From the NCBI GenBank assembly GCA_027371665.1, contig DAHXMP010000125.1:1-12231 (forward strand): a DNA stretch of 12,231 bases, written 5' to 3'. Each line of letters starts with the position of its first letter. Within the stretch, counting starts at the first letter, position 1. This stretch comes from Bacteroidota bacterium. Its GTDB lineage: Bacteria; Bacteroidota; Ignavibacteria; Kapaibacteriales; UBA2268. Below, one piece after another: positions 1 through 7,154 of the stretch. The position numbers and the translations under genes were made by a program. The notes beneath the pieces were generated by a model that saw only the letters and a program-made list of their open reading frames with translations, did no database searches and had not been told where the DNA came from.

Positions 1-121
1 AATAGTGAGGTTTTTTTGCAAAAGCATTAAAAGTAAAAATCGGCTGTGAAATAATTGACAGGAGAAGAATAAGCAGCAGTGCAGGAAGTGCCCAAGCCCT
101 GATTCCGCCTTTATGTTTCAT
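1..121 (-). CDS. Exported protein of unknown function, N-terminal fragment
   Basis: Only the first 40 codons are inside the window; the gene continues past the left edge. The start is ATG at 121-119, preceded on the minus strand by GGGGAACAT, a plausible ribosome binding site. The peptide begins MKHKGGIRAW and is a textbook signal peptide: a basic n-region (K2, K4, R8), a long hydrophobic core at residues 9-31 (ALPALLLILLLSIIS), and an A-x-A cleavage motif (AFA, residues 33-35) before KK. The mature protein would therefore be exported through Sec to the periplasm, outer membrane or outside. Nothing of the mature domain is visible, so no function can be given. A candidate promoter lies upstream at 176-207. 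The gene is divergent from the crotonase gene. Confidence 0.7.
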   Translation of the reverse strand, partial: MKHKGGIRAWALPALLLILLLSIISQPIFTFNAFAKKPHY

Positions 122-175
122 ATGTTCCCCGGTCAAATTCAATTAAATATCTCTTTATACAAAAATTCTAATCAA

Positions 176-207
176 CAAAATTAAACTAAATCGGCAATAA
201 CTGAAAA
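176..207 (-). promoter_or_regulatory. Candidate Bacteroidota-type promoter of the exported-protein gene
   Basis: On the minus strand, TAATTTTG (positions 183-176) matches the Bacteroidota -7 consensus TAnnTTTG exactly. Twenty bases upstream is TTTT (207-204), one mismatch from the -33 element TTTG. A start about 7 bases downstream would give a leader of roughly 45-50 bases before the ATG at 121. The region is AT-rich, so a chance match is possible. Confidence 0.35.
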
Positions 208-331
208 TTTCATTTTAAAATTTAAGAATTATTCTCATTCTCTTTTTATATTTGTATTAGTTTGTTTTAAAAAGAATAAGCAAAATAATTTTCAATTGTC
301 AATGAACAATTTTCAAATAAACGGAGAAACC

Positions 332-1114
332 ATGAACTATCAGACAATCATCTATGAGAAGAAAGAAAACTATGTCGTAATCACACTCAACCGCCCTGAC
401 AAGCTGAATGCACTCAACAAGCAAATGTTCGACGACCTCGACGATGCCTTCCAAAAAATCGAGCTCGACCGCGACGTCCGCGGCTTAATCCTGACCGGCA
501 CGGGCGAAAAAGCATTTGCCGCTGGTGCCGACATAAAGGAACTGCACGAGTCGGACGGACGCTCCGGCAAGCTCTTCTCCGAGTACGGCTCGAAAGTTAT
601 GAAGCGCCTCGCCGAACTCAGAATCCCGACAATCGCCGCAATCAACGGGTTCGCACTCGGCGGTGGATGCGAGCTTACTCTCGCATGCCAGATGAGATTC
701 GCTTCCGAAAATGCGAAAATGGGACAGCCGGAAGTCAATCTCGGCATCATTCCCGGCTATGGCGGCACGCAAAGGCTGGCTCGAATCGTCGGCAAGGCAA
801 AAGCCATGGAACTTATCTTATCGGCAAATATGTTAAATGCAGAACAGGCGGAGAAAATCGGCTTGGTTAACGCAGTTTATAAACCGGAAGAACTGCTCCC
901 GAAAACGGAAGAATTTATGAAGCTTATTCTTACAAAGGGGCCACTTGCCGTTGCCGCCGCAGTTGACTGCATCAACGCCGCCGAAGAGCTTTCCCCGGCA
1001 GACGGCTTGGCTTATGAATCCCGCAGATTCGGAGAAGTATGTGGAACTGCCGACTTTAAAGAAGGAACAAAAGCATTTCTTGAGAAGAGGAAAGCGGAGT
1101 TTGGAGGGAAGTGA
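332..1114 (+). CDS. Enoyl-CoA hydratase / crotonase family protein
   Basis: 260-residue crotonase-fold enzyme, expected to hydrate trans-2-enoyl-CoA (for example crotonyl-CoA) to 3-hydroxyacyl-CoA in cytoplasmic fatty-acid or butyrate metabolism. Length is normal for the family. The oxyanion-hole segment is AFAAGADIKE (61-70) with G111, and both catalytic glutamates of true hydratases are present: E114 in GGGCE and E134 in GQPE. IIPGYGGTQRL (139-149) and the C-terminal FLEKRKAEF complete the signature. The start is ATG 332 because GGAG (323-326) lies five bases before it; an in-frame TTG at 296 would add 12 low-complexity residues. A weak promoter match (TTTG 261-264, TAATTTTC 286-293) lies upstream. 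The coding sequence is clearly GC-richer (about 50-58% in lines sampled by eye) than waaA (about 32% in one line), with codons such as GAC, CTC and CGC. The exact substrate cannot be read from the sequence; isomerase or other crotonase activities are less likely given both Glu. Confidence 0.93.
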   Translation: MNYQTIIYEKKENYVVITLNRPDKLNALNKQMFDDLDDAFQKIELDRDVRGLILTGTGEKAFAAGADIKELHESDGRSGKLFSEYGSKVMKRLAELRIPTIAAINGFALGGGCELTLACQMRFASENAKMGQPEVNLGIIPGYGGTQRLARIVGKAKAMELILSANMLNAEQAEKIGLVNAVYKPEELLPKTEEFMKLILTKGPLAVAAAVDCINAAEELSPADGLAYESRRFGEVCGTADFKEGTKAFLEKRKAEFGGK

Positions 1115-1131
1115 TTTTGTCATAAAAAAAG

Positions 1132-1323
1132 ATGAAAGTTAGAGAAATAATTCGGGCAATTGAAAAGGACGGATGGTACTTAAAAAGAATAAAAGGAAGC
1201 CATCGTCAATACAAACATGATATAAAAAAAGGTTTAGTTACTGTATCAGGTAATTTAAACGATGATATAGCAATTGGGACATTAAAAAGCATTTTGAAAC
1301 AATCAGGTATAGAAAATGTATAA
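1132..1323 (+). CDS. hicA: HicA-type mRNA interferase toxin
   Basis: 63-residue toxin of the HicA (YcfA-like) family, a small double-stranded-RNA-binding-fold RNase that cleaves mRNA and halts translation when free of its antitoxin. The conserved core is visible: GWYLKRIKGSHRQYKH (14-29) with the catalytic histidine H24 in the G-S-H motif, then the hydrophobic strand LVTVSG, and the C-terminal DDIAIGTLKSILKQSGI. Length is typical and the frame is intact. It begins 17 bases after the crotonase stop codon, with no clear ribosome binding site, so it may be read through from the crotonase transcript or from an unseen promoter inside that gene. It overlaps hicB by 8 bases, the usual toxin-first order of hicAB modules. 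Confidence 0.9.
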   Translation: MKVREIIRAIEKDGWYLKRIKGSHRQYKHDIKKGLVTVSGNLNDDIAIGTLKSILKQSGIENV

Positions 1324-1567
1324 ATACTTCATTATTTTTGAAAAAACAAAAACCGGATATTCTGCTTATTCTCCCGACGTACCGGGTTGTATAGCCACAG
1401 GAAAGACAAAGAAAAGCACAGAAAAGAATATGAAAGAAGCAATCGAATTTCATATTGAAGGTTTACTGCAGGAGGGTTTAAAAATACCAAAGCCAATGGT
1501 TAGTGATGTCGAATTCGTTAATTTTAAATTTTATAAAAAGTCAGATAAGCACCAAGCAGTAGCATAA
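1316..1567 (+). CDS. hicB: HicB-like antitoxin
   Basis: 83-residue antitoxin partner of the HicA toxin just upstream, which it should bind and neutralise. The N-terminal part has the HicB partial RNase-H-fold signature: YFIIFEKTKTGYSAYSPDVP (4-23), then GCIATGKTKKSTEKNMKEAI, then the helix leading to EGLKIPKP. The ATG lies inside the last codons of hicA (8-base overlap), indicating translational coupling. After about residue 62 only a short tail (VSDVEFVNFKFYKK...) remains, and no helix-turn-helix or ribbon-helix-helix domain is visible. This is the short HicB form, and it may not autoregulate by binding DNA as longer HicB proteins do. Confidence 0.88.
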   Translation: MYKYFIIFEKTKTGYSAYSPDVPGCIATGKTKKSTEKNMKEAIEFHIEGLLQEGLKIPKPMVSDVEFVNFKFYKKSDKHQAVA

Positions 1568-1640
1568 TTGTTAAAATATTACATTCATCTTATAATTCAA
1601 AAAAATGTTTTCCGGTAGCTACTGAGGTGAAAAGAAAATT

Positions 1641-1913
1641 TTATGGAAAATGTTTATAAATATCTTTCCGATACATAATTCGATAAATTACAATTTGATT
1701 CCCTCTAAGCTCAAATCCAATTCTATAATCAGCGACTCTTATTCGATAGAATTTGTCATAACCTTTTATTTTTTGGCAGTCACTTATCTCATTAAGACTG
1801 TTTATTGTTGGCAGGAATTTAAAAACAATATCTACAATCCTTTTGTGATAATCTGATTGTAAAGATTTAATATCTTTGAGTGCTGTTCTTTTAAGAATGA
1901 TTTCAAAACTCAA
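1641..1913 (-). CDS. RelE/ParE-family toxin
   Basis: 90-residue toxin of the RelE/ParE superfamily (Txe/YoeB/RelE-like ribosome-dependent mRNase or ParE-like gyrase poison; the subfamily cannot be settled by eye). Landmarks are the opening strand MSFEIILKRTALKDIKSL (1-18), KIKG (48-51), the RelE core YRIRVADYRIGFE (56-68), and the closing strand YRIMYRKDIYKHF (77-89). The chosen start is TTG at 1913: it gives the usual family N-terminus, has AAGGAA seven bases upstream (1926-1921), and overlaps the antitoxin end by 11 bases. An in-frame ATG at 1958 would add 15 charged residues (MKKKLIWKKPRR...) that do not resemble the family. The gene is downstream of, and co-transcribed with, its antitoxin, and converges on hicB. 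Confidence 0.85.
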   Translation of the reverse strand: MSFEIILKRTALKDIKSLQSDYHKRIVDIVFKFLPTINSLNEISDCQKIKGYDKFYRIRVADYRIGFELRGNQIVIYRIMYRKDIYKHFP

Positions 1914-2088
1914 TATTAAGTTCCTTCTTGGCTTTTTCCAAATCAACTTCTTCTTCATCGGCTATCTGACTCATCAAATTGCCCAATGTATTGTCGAGAA
2001 GCAGTTCCTCGATTTGTTTGTAATCTTCATAATCGAGAACGACACTTTTTACTTTACCTTTTTCATCAACTAAAAATTGTCTATTCAT
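1903..2088 (-). CDS. Small antitoxin of the RelE/ParE-type module
   Basis: 61-residue protein directly upstream of, and overlapping, the RelE-like toxin, which makes it the cognate antitoxin. The sequence starts MNRQFLVDEKGKVKSVVLDY (1-20) followed by EDYKQIEELLLD: a short beta-strand/turn with the D-x-x-G-K...VVL.YEDY pattern seen in Phd/YefM-type and related antitoxins. It then becomes a highly acidic helix (DEEEVDLEKAKKEL, 44-57) of the kind that wraps a toxin. The ATG at 2088 is preceded by GGAG at an eight-base spacing. Upstream, TAGATTTG (minus strand, 2148-2141) matches the -7 consensus TAnnTTTG, but I see no -33 partner at the right distance. Assignment to Phd/YefM rather than RelB is uncertain; the antitoxin role rests mainly on the pairing. 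Confidence 0.8.
   Translation of the reverse strand: MNRQFLVDEKGKVKSVVLDYEDYKQIEELLLDNTLGNLMSQIADEEEVDLEKAKKELNIEF
1921..1926 (-). promoter_or_regulatory. Ribosome binding site supporting the TTG start of the RelE-like toxin
   Basis: AAGGAA on the minus strand lies seven bases before TTG 1913, inside the antitoxin coding sequence. No comparable site precedes the alternative ATG at 1958, so this site decides the start. Confidence 0.5.
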
Positions 2089-2410
2089 AGCTTATACTCC
2101 GACATAGCTGTTATTCTTCTATCATTATTATTAATTATTACAAATCTACGAAAACAAAATTTTAATATTTTATAAAATCACTATTTCAATAATTTCTTTT
2201 GAAAAAAAATCTACTCAAAATTTCTTAATGATGTTACTTTTATTAGTATATGTTTCTTTTATGCCGGAGTAAGTTTCAGTTTTTGAATCAAATAAGGCTC
2301 AAGCTCTCAATCAGCAGAAAAATAATTAATTTCATAATTAAATAATAGTGAACAATAGCCGCTTTTATTTAATTTTGAAATGTTGATAAAGTCAAAAAAA
2401 ACGGAAATGA
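2089..2410. other. Gene-free AT-rich spacer between the antitoxin and waaA
   Basis: These 322 bases separate two divergently transcribed genes. I see no credible gene: the only short plus-strand frame (2228-2272, 14 codons) has no ribosome binding site. It holds a -7-like element for the antitoxin (TAGATTTG, 2148-2141 minus) and one for waaA (TAATTTTG, 2370-2377 plus). Near the middle, TATGCCGGAGTAAG (2260-2273, plus) resembles, in opposite orientation, the antitoxin leader TATGTCGGAGTATAAG. No hairpin terminator is evident. Confidence 0.6.
2370..2377 (+). promoter_or_regulatory. Candidate -7 element for waaA
   Basis: TAATTTTG matches the Bacteroidota -7 consensus TAnnTTTG exactly and would start transcription about 25 bases before the waaA ATG. 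No TTTG is seen 19-21 bases upstream, so support is partial. The 13-base block TTAATTTTGAAAT containing it also occurs upstream of the HDOD gene. Confidence 0.3.
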
Positions 2411-3721
2411 ATGCTTTGGTCATTAATATATAATTTTTTTATTATTCCATCATTGTGGGTCGCACTGCAGGTGATGAGATTATTTAATAAGAAAGCGGCT
2501 GAAAGAGAAAAGGCATGGAAACCCTTATTAAGTTCCATCGAAAAGCCTGAAGCGAGAGACGATTTAAAGAGTATCTGGTTTCATGCTTCTTCAATGGGTG
2601 AATTTGAACAGGCAAAACCGGTGATAGAAAGGCTCAGAGCTCTGAAGCCTGAAGTTAGGATAATTGTTTCCTTTTATTCTCCTTCAGGATATAATAATCA
2701 AAAAAATTATAAATATGCAGATGCCGTGCTGTATATGCCCTTTGACTCGATGCTGAGAGCGAGGCAGTTTATATCGAAGCTTAAGCCTGATATAGCAGTT
2801 TTTGTACGTTATGAAATATGGAGAAATCATTTAAGGTTCCTGGTGAAGAAAAAAATTCCAGTGTTCCTGATTTGTGCGACACAACCATTAAGCAAAGCCT
2901 TAAAAAAAATACCTGTCCTTAAATCTTTAACAAGAGCCAATTACAACCTCTATGACAAAATCTTTACCGTTAGTGAAACTGAAACTCATTTCTTTAAAAA
3001 ACTCAAAGTTAAATCAAAAATAAAAACACTGACTGATACAAGATTTGACAGGATTGCAGAAAAAGTTGAAACAGTAAAAAAAAGTAAAATCTTACCGGAT
3101 GAGTTATTCGCTGCAAATCAATTTGTTATTGTTGCCGGAAGCACATGGGAGCCTGACGAAGATATAATTATTAATACCATCCTTGAAAATGAAAAGAATA
3201 ACAACGAGAATATAAAATTTATTATCGTTCCGCATGAACCAACAGAAGCACATATTAAAAAGCTTAAACAAGAATTGCCGAATACATTTCTACTAAGCGA
3301 CATTCAAAAATTTCTCGAAACGGGACCGTCGAAGGATGAGATTAAAGGCTTTTTAGGGTGGAATCACATAATTGTCGACAGCATCGGAAACCTGCTGAAT
3401 CTTTATGCCTCAGCACAAGCCGCATACATAGGAGGTGCATTCGGTGCGGGAGTACATAGCGTAACAGAACCAGCAGGATACGGCTTACCACTTGCATGTG
3501 GCCCTTATTATAAAAATTCTCCGGATGCCGTAACATTGCACAGACATAAAGCTTTAGCTGACATACAAGATAGTTCGGATTTTAAGAAATGGATAAATGA
3601 AATAACTGTCTCAAAAGATACTATATCCATGAAAGGTAAAACTGCGCATGATTATATTTTTAAAAATAAAGGTTCAAGCACAATCATAACAGAAGAAATA
3701 ATTCAAACCTTAGAACAATAA
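2411..3721 (+). CDS. waaA: 3-deoxy-D-manno-octulosonic acid (Kdo) transferase
   Basis: 436-residue Kdo transferase (WaaA/KdtA, glycosyltransferase family 30) that transfers Kdo from CMP-Kdo to the lipid A precursor at the inner face of the cytoplasmic membrane, an essential early step of LPS inner-core assembly. Residues 1-25 form a hydrophobic N-terminal membrane anchor (LWSLIYNFFIIPSLWVALQV). The family motifs follow in order: HASSMGE (58-64) with catalytic base E64, VRYEIWRN (132-139) in place of the proteobacterial ETEIWPN, DTRFDRI (209-215), the donor-site segment VPHEPTEAH (273-281), and GGAFGAGVHSVTEPAGYG (341-358), the counterpart of the GG-F--G-HN-LEPA motif. The YEIW form and overall length fit Bacteroidota-type enzymes. 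The start is ATG 2411 with only a weak CGGAAA upstream. The gene stands alone and converges on the HDOD gene with a 25-base gap and no evident hairpin. Confidence 0.94.
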   Translation: MLWSLIYNFFIIPSLWVALQVMRLFNKKAAEREKAWKPLLSSIEKPEARDDLKSIWFHASSMGEFEQAKPVIERLRALKPEVRIIVSFYSPSGYNNQKNYKYADAVLYMPFDSMLRARQFISKLKPDIAVFVRYEIWRNHLRFLVKKKIPVFLICATQPLSKALKKIPVLKSLTRANYNLYDKIFTVSETETHFFKKLKVKSKIKTLTDTRFDRIAEKVETVKKSKILPDELFAANQFVIVAGSTWEPDEDIIINTILENEKNNNENIKFIIVPHEPTEAHIKKLKQELPNTFLLSDIQKFLETGPSKDEIKGFLGWNHIIVDSIGNLLNLYASAQAAYIGGAFGAGVHSVTEPAGYGLPLACGPYYKNSPDAVTLHRHKALADIQDSSDFKKWINEITVSKDTISMKGKTAHDYIFKNKGSSTIITEEIIQTLEQ

Positions 3722-3746
3722 TCAGACACAAACACTGAAGAATAGT

Positions 3747-4619
3747 TTAATGGGTAATCAAATTCAAAAATGTAGATGCATTCTTGAAATCCTGCTCCAG
3801 TTCAAAGGTAAAAGCTTCCAAATCGAAATCTTTTAATTCAGGATATGATGAGGACAACACCCTCCATGATTCTTCTTTGTTCAAATCTACATTTTGTAAT
3901 CCTTCATACATATCAGCCCCCCACAACTCGCATAATACATCGGCAAAACGTACAATAGCCGCAAGTTCCCTGTTCGAATCAAGCTCTTTCAAATTATTAT
4001 GATTCGATATAATCGTAGTCAGGTCCAATGGCAGTTTCCAAATATTCGCAATATAAGTACCGACTTCAATGTGGTCCAGCTCGAAAACCTTTTTTTCCGC
4101 TTCAACATCAGTGATTTTATCCTGTGCAGTAATCCTGATAACCTCATGATATTTCTTTGCATCATACTGAATCATTGCAAGTTTTCCAATGTCGTGGAGC
4201 AAACCACCGATAAATTCGTTTTCTTTATAAAAACGATTGATTTTTTCAGCAAGGGATTTAGCTACCATACCTGTACAGGAAGAATGCCACCAAAATTTCT
4301 GAATCAGGTCTGCAGCCTGCTTTTGTGAACTCAGGAAAAACCGGGAAAAAATCGAGATTCCCAGGACAATATTTGTAAGCCTGTTCAGACCCAGAGTTAC
4401 GATAGCTTGCTGTACTGAACTCACTTCTGTCCTTGTGGCATACAGAGGCGAATTAGCAACCTTCAAAAGCTTAAGGGTGAGTGTTGCATCTGTCTCAACA
4501 ATCCGGGCTATATCCCTGAAGTCAATATTGTCATTTTCCAAAAGTTTCAGGATTCTCGTAGCTACCGGCGGCAGAGTCGCAAACTCCTGAGTATCTATCA
4601 TTTTTTCTAATACAGACAT
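3747..4619 (-). CDS. HDOD domain-containing signalling protein
   Basis: 290-residue protein made almost entirely of an HDOD domain, a family related to HD-GYP phosphodiesterases and found in bacterial signalling, usually without proven catalysis. The N-terminal part LPPVATRILKLLEND (16-30), the DATLTLKLLKVANSPLY segment (44-60) and the SSVQQAIVTLGLNRL segment (67-81) are typical. The HD part retains H112 (FWWHSS), the H142-D143 pair (GLLHDIGKL), H183 (LDHIEVG), H207 (SNHN) and D227 (RFADVL). This fuller set of potential metal ligands leaves weak catalysis possible. There is no DNA-binding, receiver or GGDEF domain and no membrane segment. It starts at ATG 4619 with AGGA almost touching the start codon; an ATG at 4601 is an alternative. 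It is the third same-strand gene after the two PPDK_N-like genes, but the 141-base gap and a -7 match suggest its own promoter. Confidence 0.9.
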   Translation of the reverse strand: MSVLEKMIDTQEFATLPPVATRILKLLENDNIDFRDIARIVETDATLTLKLLKVANSPLYATRTEVSSVQQAIVTLGLNRLTNIVLGISIFSRFFLSSQKQAADLIQKFWWHSSCTGMVAKSLAEKINRFYKENEFIGGLLHDIGKLAMIQYDAKKYHEVIRITAQDKITDVEAEKKVFELDHIEVGTYIANIWKLPLDLTTIISNHNNLKELDSNRELAAIVRFADVLCELWGADMYEGLQNVDLNKEESWRVLSSSYPELKDFDLEAFTFELEQDFKNASTFLNLITH

Positions 4620-4664
4620 ATCCTCACTTAAAACATTTCTTTAAGAATCAAATTACAATTATTT

Positions 4665-4692
4665 CAAAATTAACTATTCTTACCGAAGCAAA
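4665..4692 (-). promoter_or_regulatory. Candidate promoter of the HDOD gene
   Basis: On the minus strand, TAATTTTG (4672-4665) matches TAnnTTTG exactly, giving a leader of roughly 40 bases. TTTG (4692-4689) lies upstream, but with a 16-base spacing instead of the usual 19-21. The block TTAATTTTGAAAT is identical to that upstream of waaA. Confidence 0.3.
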
Positions 4693-4760
4693 AAACATTC
4701 CATTTAATATTATTATACGTTTTCTTCTAAATATTATATCTTCTATGTTCAGAATGAATG

Positions 4761-7118
4761 TTAAATTATCTCCCTGTTATGTTTTGGCGAGAAAGGTTGT
4801 TTTCTAACAAAAGCTAAAGCCTCGTTTCGCTCCCCATCCATATATACGGATAAACTATGATTATCCCTGTAATTTTTTACAGAAATCAGTTTAAGCACAC
4901 TCTCAAACTCATTGTAACCATAAATTACGGAAGATAGACTGTTTTCAGTATCATTGAAAAATTTATCGTTAAAAATAGTATTGTCCCTGTCCGGATACAG
5001 AGGCAGATACTTTATATTAGCTTCGACAAGGTCTTGAAAAAAATGTGTGCCGAAAGATAGTTCAGGAGCATACCCCAGGGTTTCCTTCGCAACTTCAATA
5101 AGCATAGCCGTGTTATTAATATCACTATAAATCACAGGAACACCAAGCTTGATGTCCCCTTTACTTCCCCAGCGGCCAGGACCGATTAAAATAAACTTTC
5201 TCCGTGGGAGAATCCTGTTCAGCTTACTCACAATTTTTCCCACCACTCGCATCTCTTCGGACGATTCAAGCGATGAATAAGCCAAAGGGTCAACATAGAC
5301 AATAAATTCAATATCCTCGACAATGCCATTGCAGACATAATGATTTGCCGTAAATATTTTGGAATCGGAACTGATATTTTCAGGTATTTGAACCGTGTAT
5401 TCCATTCCAAACTTGCTTTGAGGCCTGCACTGCAATAGATAGAGTGTATCACCGTTAGATGCAAATTCCACATCAATCGGCCTCTGAAATGCTTCTGAAA
5501 GACGTTTTAAAATTTCCTTAACCTGGGTAATAAACTGAGTTTTCTTAATTAATGAATTAAATGTTACAACGAGGTCTTCTTTTGTATAATCAACATACCT
5601 ACTCAGAGGTTCGACTAATGTACCTCCCCTGTTGAATGAAACAATATTCTCCAATCCGGGGAAATATCCCCCGCTGTCCCGGACAAGTTTATTAAATTCT
5701 ATTGTTTCGAAAGCATTCGTTTCAAGATTTATAACATCAACAAATCTTTGAGAATACATAATGGTTTCTTCAAATGACGAGTTAACCCTTAATTCAGGCT
5801 TTCCGGGAGCAACAAGAACAGGATAATCATCCATAGTTCTGTCAACTGCTCTTGTACCGAGCCCAGCAACAAGCCTGACAACACCATCTTCCCTTTTAAT
5901 CCTGTTAGACCATCTGAATTCATTATTACTGAATGCCACTCCTGCAAAACTCGGGAGATAATATTTGCCGGCACGGGTACCGACTACTTCCTGCACAAGA
6001 ACTGCCATCTCTTCCCTGAAATCAAGCAATCCTCTTTCCTTTCTGTAAACAATCGGGTCGGGTGCAAAAGCACTCGCATAAACTTCGGCTATAGCGTTTA
6101 TAAATGAAGACAGCCGTTCTTCCTTAGTTCCGGTATTAGCTAAAAAAAGGCTCCTGTATTTGCCGCTGAAGGAAGCTTCAAAGCTGTCTTCCAACAGGCT
6201 TGAAGAGCGGACAACAATTGGTTTGCTATCCATATCATCGAGAATTTTGCTGAAAGCATTTATGGCTTCAGGAGGAAAATGTGAATTTTTAAAAATATAC
6301 TCGAGAAAAGGATATTCCTGCTGAATTTCATCCGTGCTCTGATATTTTGTATATACGAACTCTTCAAGGGCATTGTAATGCAGGAACTCAAGCACACCAT
6401 CGGAAGTCAGAAAGCGGCTTTTGGGATTTTTTACTTTTTCGAGAACATTGTTGTTTTTACTGTTTAAAAGAATGATTTGTCTCGCCAGAACAAGACCTGC
6501 AGTTTTACCACCGAGTTTCCCAATTCCATATTTAGGGCCAATTACCCTATCAATAATTTTTGACATTTCTTCTATTGTCAGGAAATGTTTTGCAATATTG
6601 ATATAATTAAGATTATCCGATAAAAAGCGTAGAATAAGTGCCACTCTTATGCCTATTCTTTCAAAAAAATTCATCTGGCTTCTGTCACCGACAATCTGAA
6701 TAAACCTCCTGAGAGCTTCAACAACTTCAAACAATGGAATATTAGGCTTTTCAACAAAATTAGACATAAAACTTAAATTTTCCTGAGTAAGCCATTGCGA
6801 AACGAGGCAGGTTATATCCTCATCACTGAGATATTTCTCTGCAATCGAAAAAATCTCATCAACCAGTTCATTAGCAACAAACGGGCTTCCTTTCGGTTTT
6901 GGCCAGTTCTGGCCGTGTGACTGGTCAACATCTCCTTCGCCGGAAGAAGGGTTCAAAGCATGTAAAAGCCTTCCTATCTCAGGGATACTTTTCCTGTTAA
7001 GATAAATAATCATCTTTCGACATATTCTGTACAGTTTGGTTTGGTCCTGAAAAATCAATTGGTTGATTATGACCCTCCATTCGGAAATCGTGTTTAATTT
7101 ATCATCAGCCATATCCAT
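4761..7118 (-). CDS. PPDK_N-type ATP-grasp protein without PEP synthase catalytic domains
   Basis: 785-residue cytoplasmic protein. Residues 1-190 are a mainly helical region I do not recognise. Residues about 195-567 form the nucleotide-binding (ATP-grasp) domain of PEP synthase/pyruvate phosphate dikinase: GKLGGKTAGL (200-209), VVRSSSLLEDSFEASFSGKY (302-321), MAVLVQEVVG (371-380), GVAF (393-396), AGLGTRAVDRTMDDYP (418-433) and PIDVEFA...LYLLQCRP (547-566). The protein then diverges from PEP synthase: there is no swivelling phosphohistidine domain (TSHAA-type motif) and no TIM barrel. Instead residues 640-710 carry IGPGRWGSKGDIKLGVPVIY (645-664) and LSFGTHFFQDL (687-697), shared with the upstream neighbour. 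Databases would probably label it PEP/pyruvate-binding protein or PEP synthase; I infer an ATP-dependent phosphotransfer or nucleotide-sensing role with unknown target. It starts 36 bases after the upstream gene, so the two are likely co-transcribed. The start may be M1 (7118) or M3 (7112); no strong ribosome binding site is visible for either. Confidence 0.85.
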   Translation of the reverse strand: MDMADDKLNTISEWRVIINQLIFQDQTKLYRICRKMIIYLNRKSIPEIGRLLHALNPSSGEGDVDQSHGQNWPKPKGSPFVANELVDEIFSIAEKYLSDEDITCLVSQWLTQENLSFMSNFVEKPNIPLFEVVEALRRFIQIVGDRSQMNFFERIGIRVALILRFLSDNLNYINIAKHFLTIEEMSKIIDRVIGPKYGIGKLGGKTAGLVLARQIILLNSKNNNVLEKVKNPKSRFLTSDGVLEFLHYNALEEFVYTKYQSTDEIQQEYPFLEYIFKNSHFPPEAINAFSKILDDMDSKPIVVRSSSLLEDSFEASFSGKYRSLFLANTGTKEERLSSFINAIAEVYASAFAPDPIVYRKERGLLDFREEMAVLVQEVVGTRAGKYYLPSFAGVAFSNNEFRWSNRIKREDGVVRLVAGLGTRAVDRTMDDYPVLVAPGKPELRVNSSFEETIMYSQRFVDVINLETNAFETIEFNKLVRDSGGYFPGLENIVSFNRGGTLVEPLSRYVDYTKEDLVVTFNSLIKKTQFITQVKEILKRLSEAFQRPIDVEFASNGDTLYLLQCRPQSKFGMEYTVQIPENISSDSKIFTANHYVCNGIVEDIEFIVYVDPLAYSSLESSEEMRVVGKIVSKLNRILPRRKFILIGPGRWGSKGDIKLGVPVIYSDINNTAMLIEVAKETLGYAPELSFGTHFFQDLVEANIKYLPLYPDRDNTIFNDKFFNDTENSLSSVIYGYNEFESVLKLISVKNYRDNHSLSVYMDGERNEALAFVRKQPFSPKHNREII

Positions 7119-7154
7119 ATTAAATCAAAATAATTGTGATTACAGAATTAAATA

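Noticed and set aside
294..311. Inverted repeat AATTGT-N6-ACAATT before the crotonase gene as a terminator or operator
   Set aside because: Only six AT-rich base pairs with no T-run; too weak to call.
296..331. 12-residue extension of the crotonase from TTG 296
   Set aside because: ATG 332 has a GGAG ribosome binding site and gives the normal family N-terminus.
370..1123. Antisense open frames across the crotonase gene
   Set aside because: They are shadows of a GC-richer coding sequence; their translations show no recognisable domain, while the plus-strand frame is an unmistakable crotonase.
2228..2272. 14-codon hydrophobic mini-ORF (MMLLLLVYVSFMPE)
   Set aside because: No ribosome binding site and very short; AT-rich spacer readily yields such frames.
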